From the NCBI GenBank assembly GCA_026389055.1, contig JAPLIO010000226.1, positions 1 through 10,520 of the forward strand: a stretch of DNA of 10,520 nucleotides, read 5' to 3'. This DNA comes from Candidatus Melainabacteria bacterium. GTDB taxonomy: Bacteria > Cyanobacteriota > Vampirovibrionia > Vampirovibrionales > JAJTHC01. The translations under genes and the position numbers were made by a program. The notes beneath the pieces were generated by a model. The model saw only the letters and a list, made by a program, of their open reading frames with translations, made no database searches and had not been told where the DNA came from. Positions 6,047 to 10,520 of the stretch are shown here, piece by piece. Every line of letters starts with the position of its first letter. Position 1 is the stretch's first letter.

Positions 6047-7432
6047 ATGGTTTTATACAATGGTAATAATGCTAATAATACCTATACTGCAAACAGTACA
6101 GGACGGGATAAAATTTACGGTTTTGGCGGAGATGACGTATTAACCTTGAACGAGGTTAAAAACTTTGCAGGTGCTGCCTATAACTCTATTGTTTCTGGTG
6201 GCGATGGTAATGATGCCATTACGGTTACCAATAGTGTTGGCGTTACTATTTTTGGTGATGCAGGTAATAACACCATTAACGCTAGCAATAGTAGCCAGCT
6301 TACCATCCAAGCAGGTTCAGGCAAAGGTACTGTTAATTTGCAGGATGTTACTAATAGTTTCATTGGGACAGGTTCTTTGAATGATGATGTTACGTCAACA
6401 GGAAATTCTCTGGATTACCGTTCGGTTTATGATGTTAATATTATTACGGCAGGTTCCGGGAATGATACGATTGCCATTACAACCCAAGGTAACTATGTTA
6501 AAGGTGATCTTGGTAATGATACCATTACCGCTTCTTTCTCTATTACCAAAGCATTACCTAAGGTTGGTTCTACCGTAACCTTAAGCGTTAATGATATTGA
6601 TGGTGGGGCTGGTAATGATGTGATTACTTCTTACTTGCCTGTTGGTGTGTATAAAGGTGGTGCGGGTGATGATAGCATTACTATTGATAACAGTAACGCT
6701 GTTTATCAAAACTATACGTTTAAGGCGTCTCAAATTGATGCTTCAACCAATGCTACTATCAATACTTGGAATACCGTTGTAGATGGTGGTTATGGTAAAG
6801 ATGCCATTGTGTTGAATAATGTCAATAAAGCCCTTGTTGCTGATGGCTCTATTCGTTTGCAATCGAGTCAAACGACGATTGCTTATCTTGATCATGCGGC
6901 AGATGTTATTTCTGTTAAAGGCAATGATAACACCATTTTATTAACAGATGGTGATATTCTGACTGCAACAGGCATCAATAACGATGTTCGGTTGTACTTT
7001 GCTGAAAATCAAGGTGCCGCAGGGTCTATTACGTCTACGAATGCCGCTAGCACCAACGTAAACTATAAAGGTGCTAATGAACTTTACTTGATGGGTAATA
7101 CAGGTCAAAATGTAGCCAATGATTACAAGAATTATGTGGTTCTTCGTCAGGGTAATGACTTGTTGATTGGTGCTAAGACCAGCAATTTGTTTGATACCGT
7201 GGTTAAAGGTCAGTTTACAAACTTCTCTGGGTTTGAAGCTATTAAAGCCAATGTGAATGCTGTAATAGATAATAAGTTTTTACCCACGGATTGGACAGCA
7301 ACTTTGGATGCTTCGGATTTGGTTACCTTAACCAATACTTTATCTAAAAGCTTGAATCTGACTTCTTTAGATGCTGTTAGAGCCAGTGCTTCTGCTACTA
7401 CCTTAATTCAACAAGCTTGGGATATTGGCTAA
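6047..7432 (+). CDS. RTX-like (GGxGxDxx nonapeptide repeat) protein, probably secreted
   Basis: The 461-residue product has degenerate calcium-binding nonapeptide repeats of the RTX type: residues 25-34, 51-59, 70-78, 136-144, 153-161, 186-194, 204-212 and 247-255, with cores such as GGDGNDAIT, GGAGNDVIT and GGAGDDSIT. Such repeats form a parallel beta-roll that binds calcium outside the cell. There is no N-terminal signal peptide and no cysteine, as expected for type I secretion with a C-terminal signal. The last 200 residues lack clear repeats and end in a Leu/Ser/Thr/Ala-rich stretch. No enzymatic domain was recognised, so a structural surface, S-layer or adhesin role is possible but inferred. 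The ATG at 6047 is preferred over the in-frame TTG at 6011 because AAGGA precedes it by 11 nt and the earlier start would add an unrelated basic hydrophobic extension. No secretion genes are nearby. Confidence 0.82.
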   Translation: MVLYNGNNANNTYTANSTGRDKIYGFGGDDVLTLNEVKNFAGAAYNSIVSGGDGNDAITVTNSVGVTIFGDAGNNTINASNSSQLTIQAGSGKGTVNLQDVTNSFIGTGSLNDDVTSTGNSLDYRSVYDVNIITAGSGNDTIAITTQGNYVKGDLGNDTITASFSITKALPKVGSTVTLSVNDIDGGAGNDVITSYLPVGVYKGGAGDDSITIDNSNAVYQNYTFKASQIDASTNATINTWNTVVDGGYGKDAIVLNNVNKALVADGSIRLQSSQTTIAYLDHAADVISVKGNDNTILLTDGDILTATGINNDVRLYFAENQGAAGSITSTNAASTNVNYKGANELYLMGNTGQNVANDYKNYVVLRQGNDLLIGAKTSNLFDTVVKGQFTNFSGFEAIKANVNAVIDNKFLPTDWTATLDASDLVTLTNTLSKSLNLTSLDAVRASASATTLIQQAWDIG

Positions 7433-7461
7433 ATAATAGCCTCGTTCTAACTCGGTTTGTA

Positions 7462-7503
7462 AAGAACCCCTTCTACACCATTGGTAGGAGGGGTTCTTGT
7501 TTA
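7462..7503 (+). terminator. Strong intrinsic terminator after the RTX-like gene
   Basis: A 15-bp stem pairs 7462-7476 with 7484-7498 (one G-U pair, all others Watson-Crick) around a 7-nt loop, followed by GTTTATT. It starts 30 nt after the stop codon and separates the RTX-like gene from flhB. Confidence 0.85.
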
Positions 7504-7587
7504 TTGGGTGCCAGCAATAGTACACTGAAAAAGTCCCATAGCTTTTAATTTTTTCACTTTGTTTGATAGGAATTTCCGTAGCCCGCA

Positions 7588-8652
7588 ATGATGATGATGT
7601 CTTCCGACGATAAAACTGAAAAACCAACCGCCTATAAAATGGGCAAAGCCCGTTCGGAAGGCAGTGTGGCTAAAAGCACGGATTTTACGGCTGCGTTGTT
7701 AATGGGTACGGTTTTGTTAATGCTTAGCGTGGGCGGAGATTTTTTGCTTAGTAGCCTGAAAGGGTTGCTGAAAACGTTATTATCGTTACCCTATAAGGGG
7801 GTTATGTCGCAACGAGAATTTTATCAGCTATTGCACCAAGCTAGCCAAGTAGCGTTTTTGTTATTGGCTCCGTTTTTGGGGGCGTTGTTTTTCACGGCAT
7901 TGGGGTCTAACTTGTGGCAAGTGAAACCTATGTTTAATATGAAGCCTATTATGCCTAACATTTCTAAATTAAACCCTGCTCAAGGTATTAAACGGATTAT
8001 TTCTATTAAGGGGCTGATAGAACTGCTTAAAGGCATCTTGAAAATGGTGATTGTTACTTCGGTAGGGTATGCCGTGGTACAAAGCCAAATGTCTAACCTA
8101 TTATTGTTGAATTACAGCACCCCTGCTGCGTTATATGATAAACTGTGGCAGTTATTGCTATTGCTTTCAGGGTGGATGTTTGGCACCTACTTATTGATTG
8201 GCTTTGCAGATTTTAAATACCAGCATTGGCAGTTTGAAAAAAACTTGAAGATGACTAAGCAAGAAGTCAAAGACGAATCTAAAAATCTTGAGGGCGACAC
8301 GAAGATGAAGGGCAAAGTTCGGCAGACGGGTCGGGCGATGTTAAGCAAAAAGCAGTTGAAGCAAATTCCTACGGCGGATGTGATTATTACCAACCCTACC
8401 CACTATGCGATTGCTTTGCGGTATGACCCAGATATTGCCCCTGCTCCGCATGTGGTGGCTAAAGGGGTTGACCATTTTGCGTTGAAAATTCGGGAAGTGG
8501 CGAAACTGCACAATATTGAAATGGTGGAAAACCGTCCGTTGGCAAGAGCCTTGTATGATAAGGTGGAGTATGGCGAGATGATTCCGCCTGAATTGTTTGT
8601 AGCGGTGGCGGAAGTGCTGGCGTTTGTTTATCAAAAAAAGGGTAAACGCTAA
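7588..8652 (+). CDS. flhB: Flagellar export apparatus protein FlhB (type III export switch)
   Basis: FlhB is an inner-membrane component of the flagellar type III export gate. Its cytoplasmic domain cleaves itself to switch substrate class from rod/hook to filament. The N-terminal motif TEKPTAYKMGKARSEGSVAKS is at 10-30. Four membrane helices lie at about 33-54, 86-106, 145-165 and 187-208. The conserved linker KMTKQEVKDESKNLEGD is at 221-237. The self-cleavage site N269-P-T-H272 and the following HYAIALRYD are intact, so autocleavage should work. The C-terminal domain is complete (ENRPLARALYDKVEYGEMIPPELFVAVAEVLA). The 354-residue length is normal for FlhB. A non-flagellar secretion homologue (YscU/SctU family) is less likely given the linker and length. 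It stands alone, without fliPQR or flhA. The start is four consecutive ATG codons with no Shine-Dalgarno, so the exact initiator is uncertain. Confidence 0.92.
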   Translation: MMMMSSDDKTEKPTAYKMGKARSEGSVAKSTDFTAALLMGTVLLMLSVGGDFLLSSLKGLLKTLLSLPYKGVMSQREFYQLLHQASQVAFLLLAPFLGALFFTALGSNLWQVKPMFNMKPIMPNISKLNPAQGIKRIISIKGLIELLKGILKMVIVTSVGYAVVQSQMSNLLLLNYSTPAALYDKLWQLLLLLSGWMFGTYLLIGFADFKYQHWQFEKNLKMTKQEVKDESKNLEGDTKMKGKVRQTGRAMLSKKQLKQIPTADVIITNPTHYAIALRYDPDIAPAPHVVAKGVDHFALKIREVAKLHNIEMVENRPLARALYDKVEYGEMIPPELFVAVAEVLAFVYQKKGKR

Positions 8653-8706
8653 AATGAAAGTAGTGGTTACGAAGCCAAAAAATAAGAGGTATGATGCCTC
8701 CCTTTT

Positions 8707-8751
8707 GTGTAACAACTGTGTTACACTGTAGGTAGTTGTTACACCCCTTTT
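8707..8751 (+). promoter_or_regulatory. Overlapping inverted repeats between flhB and ndk: terminator or operator
   Basis: GTGTAACAACT at 8707-8717 is perfectly complementary to AGTTGTTACAC at 8734-8744 (11 bp), followed by CCCCTTTTT, as in an intrinsic terminator for flhB. The first arm can instead pair with TGTTACAC at 8719-8726 (8 bp, 4-nt loop). At the DNA level this is three half-sites of TGTAACA/TGTTACA at 8708, 8719 and 8737, which could bind a dimeric regulator in front of ndk. The sequence does not decide between the two. Confidence 0.55.
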
Positions 8752-8798
8752 TACTATGCCTGTGTTTCGGTTAAAACCGTGAAAGATGAGAACCTGTA

Positions 8799-9269
8799 AT
8801 GATGATGATGAGCTTAGAACGTACGTTTATTGCTATTAAACCTGATGCTGTTCAACGGGGTTTGATTGGGCAAATTATTGGTCGGTTTGAAACCAAAGGC
8901 TTGAAGTTGGTTGCTTTGAAATTACTGAAAGTAACCGAAGCATTGGCAGAACAGCATTATGGAGAACATAAAGGCAAGCCCTTCTACGAACCGTTAGTAG
9001 CCTTCATTACATCAGGCCCTGTTGTTGCCATGGTTTGGGAAGGCAGAGATGCTGTTGCTGTTTGCAGGCAGTTGAATGGGGCTACAGACCCTGAAAAAGC
9101 AACACCAGGTACGATTCGGTTTGATTTTGGGCAAATTGCCCAACGTAATATTGTGCACGGGTCAGATAGTGTAGAATCTGCTGAACGAGAAATACACTTG
9201 TTTTTTGATGACGATGAAGTCTTGGATCATTGGGATAGAACGGTAGACCCTTGGATTTTACCGCTATAA
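8799..9269 (+). CDS. ndk: Nucleoside diphosphate kinase
   Basis: This cytoplasmic enzyme transfers the gamma phosphate from ATP to nucleoside diphosphates through a phosphohistidine, balancing NTP and dNTP pools. The N-terminal ERTFIAIKPDAVQRG motif (7-21) with K14, the EHKGKPFYEPLVAF region (56-69) and the active site NIVH120GSDSVESAE are all present. Length is 156 residues including four leading methionines, slightly above the usual 140-150. The loop usually reading RGDF is RFDF here (F108), and the usual IGRN before the active histidine is AQRN (114-117). These changes are unusual, but catalytic residues are retained. Like flhB, it begins with four ATG codons. It is probably a single-gene unit, ended by the hairpin at 9297. 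Confidence 0.95.
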   Translation: MMMMSLERTFIAIKPDAVQRGLIGQIIGRFETKGLKLVALKLLKVTEALAEQHYGEHKGKPFYEPLVAFITSGPVVAMVWEGRDAVAVCRQLNGATDPEKATPGTIRFDFGQIAQRNIVHGSDSVESAEREIHLFFDDDEVLDHWDRTVDPWILPL

Positions 9270-9296
9270 AGTTAGCGTTAAGATAATGACTTGATG

Positions 9297-9340
9297 ATGG
9301 GCTTTTCCTCGTGCATTCAGAGGAAAAGCCCATTGTTATT
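9297..9340 (+). terminator. Intrinsic terminator after ndk
   Basis: A perfect 14-bp stem pairs 9297-9310 with 9320-9333 around a 9-nt loop and is followed by TGTTATT. It begins 27 nt downstream of the ndk stop. The T-tract is short but the stem is strong. Confidence 0.8.
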
Positions 9341-9442
9341 CAAGAAACCAGTCATAATAACAGAGAATAATAGAAGCTACCATTGGTATCTTTTCATTCT
9401 CTTGTTTTTTTGATGTGTTTTTTAAAAAAGGATTATGCTTGC

Positions 9443-9685
9443 GTGGTATCTCAAAGCCTTCCACCCTCATCAGCATTCATTATTAACCCGCAGGAATCTG
9501 TGGTTGAAATTGTGCGTCAATACCCCTTATTGAAATCTAGCTTTGATGCGATTGGTATGAATACGGATGTGAATAAATCGTTGTATTTTGAAAGCTTGGT
9601 TGCCAGTTGTAAAGTTCAGCAATTGCCTGTAGATGAGGTTTTAGAAACCTTACAACAAATTTTAGTAACAGGGTTACAATCCTAA
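9443..9685 (+). CDS. Small helical protein resembling DUF542/ScdA N-terminal domain
   Basis: The product is 80 residues from GTG at 9443, chosen because AAAGGA at 9427-9432 precedes it by 10 nt. The frame is open further up to a TTG at 9383, but that adds a hydrophobic, low-quality extension. From about residue 18 the pattern ESVVEIVRQYPLLKSSFDAIGMNTD, then a Ser/Leu/Phe-rich helix and LPVDEVLETLQQIL, follows the order of the short helical domain found at the N-terminus of ScdA/YtfE-type iron-sulphur repair proteins and in DUF1858. The cysteine pair usual in DUF542 is replaced (MNTDVN), so metal or redox function is doubtful. It is followed after 56 nt by pilT and may be co-transcribed with it. 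The function is not known. Confidence 0.65.
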   Translation: MVSQSLPPSSAFIINPQESVVEIVRQYPLLKSSFDAIGMNTDVNKSLYFESLVASCKVQQLPVDEVLETLQQILVTGLQS

Positions 9686-9720
9686 CTTATTTTTTCTCTA
9701 CCCCCCCTTTTTTTCTTCTT
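9686..9720 (+). other. Pyrimidine-rich tract with C7 and T7 runs before pilT
   Basis: Nearly all bases between the small gene and the pilT ribosome site are pyrimidines, including C7 at 9701-9707 directly followed by T7 at 9708-9714. No hairpin precedes it, so it is not a normal terminator. The runs are prone to slippage but lie upstream of the ribosome binding site, where length change would not alter the frame. Confidence 0.5.
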
Positions 9721-9741
9721 ACGGCAGGAGCTTTTATACCC

Positions 9742-10520
9742 ATGATGGTAATGATTGAAGACTTAATGGCACAAATGGTCAAAGAAAATGCCAGCGATTT
9801 ACATATTTCGGTCGGTTTACCGCCTGTTTTTCGGGTGGATGGACATTTGGTGAGAACCGAACACCCCGCTCTTTCTAAAGATGAGTGCCAAAAACTATTG
9901 TTTAACGTGCTTAACAACGAACAACGTAGAACATTAGAGCAGAATTGGGAATTAGACTTTGCGTATGGCCTACAAAATGTGGGGCGTTTTCGTATTAACG
10001 TTTACCGTGAACGGGGCAACTATGCGGCGGCTTTGCGGTCTATTAAAAGCGAACCACCTACCTTGGAAAAATTAGGATTGCCTTCGATTGTTCGGGAATT
10101 GTGCCATAAAACCAAGGGGCTTATTTTGGTAACAGGCCCTACGGGTTCGGGTAAATCTACCACACTGGCTGCAATGGTGGATTATATCAACAACAATTTT
10201 TCGCATCATATTTTAACCATTGAAGACCCTGTGGAGTTTCTTCACCGCTCTAAACGCAGTGTTATTCACCAACGTGAGTTGGGTGCAGATACTAAAAGCT
10301 TTTCCCATGCGTTGAAGTCTTCTTTACGGGAAGACCCAGATGTTATTTTGTTGGGCGAACTTCGAGATTTAGAAACGATTGGTTTGGCTATGACGGCTGC
10401 TGAAACGGGCCACTTGGTTATGGGTACGTTACACACGTCCAGTGCCGCCCAAACCATTGACCGTGTGGTGGATGTATTCCCCCCTGAACAGCACCAGCAA
10501 ATTCGGGTTCAGCTTTCGGC
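9742..10520 (+). CDS. pilT: Type IV pilus retraction ATPase PilT (partial, cut by window edge)
   Basis: PilT is a cytoplasmic hexameric ATPase that powers pilus retraction for twitching motility and DNA uptake. 259 codons are present of an expected 340-370. The N-terminal domain reads ASDLHISVGLPPVFRVDG. The Walker A loop is G132PTGSGKST140, the Asp box is ILTIEDPVEF (157-166), Walker B is DVILLGELRDLETI with E206, and the His box is TGHLVMGTLHTSSA from 222. GELRDLETI and the AAETGHL motif distinguish PilT from the extension ATPase PilB, and the absence of a long N-terminal domain agrees. The start is ATG at 9742, 11 nt after AGGAG (9726-9730). A second ATG follows immediately and another is two codons later. 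The nearby prepilin-like gene at 2805 belongs to the same broad system. Confidence 0.95.
   Translation, partial: MMVMIEDLMAQMVKENASDLHISVGLPPVFRVDGHLVRTEHPALSKDECQKLLFNVLNNEQRRTLEQNWELDFAYGLQNVGRFRINVYRERGNYAAALRSIKSEPPTLEKLGLPSIVRELCHKTKGLILVTGPTGSGKSTTLAAMVDYINNNFSHHILTIEDPVEFLHRSKRSVIHQRELGADTKSFSHALKSSLREDPDVILLGELRDLETIGLAMTAAETGHLVMGTLHTSSAAQTIDRVVDVFPPEQHQQIRVQLS

Noticed and set aside
9383..9442. TTG or ATG (9413) starts for the small gene before pilT
   Set aside because: They lack a ribosome site and add an unrelated hydrophobic stretch. GTG at 9443 has AAAGGA 10 nt upstream.

Overview
The window is a mosaic of short transcription units from a bacterium with an outer-membrane or diderm style surface apparatus. 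It carries type IV pilus genes (a prepilin-like gene and the retraction ATPase pilT), a flagellar or type III export component (flhB), an RTX-like repeat protein without a signal peptide, a peptide/nickel-type ABC permease and housekeeping genes (murT, recO, ndk, tRNA-Gly). The moderate base composition, scattered non-operonic gene order, MurT in a piliated flagellate and the prepilin style (FTLSELL followed by a Leu/Ile/Val-rich helix ending TVPS) would fit the non-photosynthetic relatives of Cyanobacteria (Vampirovibrio/Melainabacteria). This is a tentative inference; no 16S or marker gene settles it.

Layout: 1-139 is upstream sequence, possibly with the tail of an earlier gene. 140-1207 is an OppC/DppC-class permease. 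1289-2689 is murT. 2805-3528 is a prepilin-like gene whose start codon is separated from its signal peptide by ten copies of a 7-bp repeat and is out of frame in this copy. 3633-3707 is tRNA-Gly(CCC) with its own promoter. 3841-4779 holds two unknown small genes, and the first may be frameshifted. 4806-5609 is recO on the minus strand. 5610-6046 is a long AT-rich non-coding stretch with a good promoter. 6047-7432 is the RTX-like protein, closed by a strong terminator. 7588-8652 is flhB. 8707-8751 holds overlapping inverted repeats. 8799-9269 is ndk with its terminator. 9443-9685 is a small helical DUF542-like protein, and pilT runs off the right edge from 9742.

The most interesting signal is at 2805-2916. 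A start codon with an ideal ribosome binding site opens a frame that runs through ten copies of ACAAGCC and stops at 2892-2894. The prepilin signal G|FTLSELL lies in the neighbouring frame. Because 7 bp is one more than two codons, losing one repeat unit or gaining two would fuse the start to the prepilin. This looks like a contingency (phase-variable) switch, and this copy is in the OFF state. Whether it really varies, or is a copy-number error in the assembly, cannot be decided from one sequence.

Other points to check are a stop at 4138 preceded by a slippery A-rich run, murT without an adjacent gatD, two genes starting with four consecutive ATG codons, and mutually exclusive hairpins between flhB and ndk.
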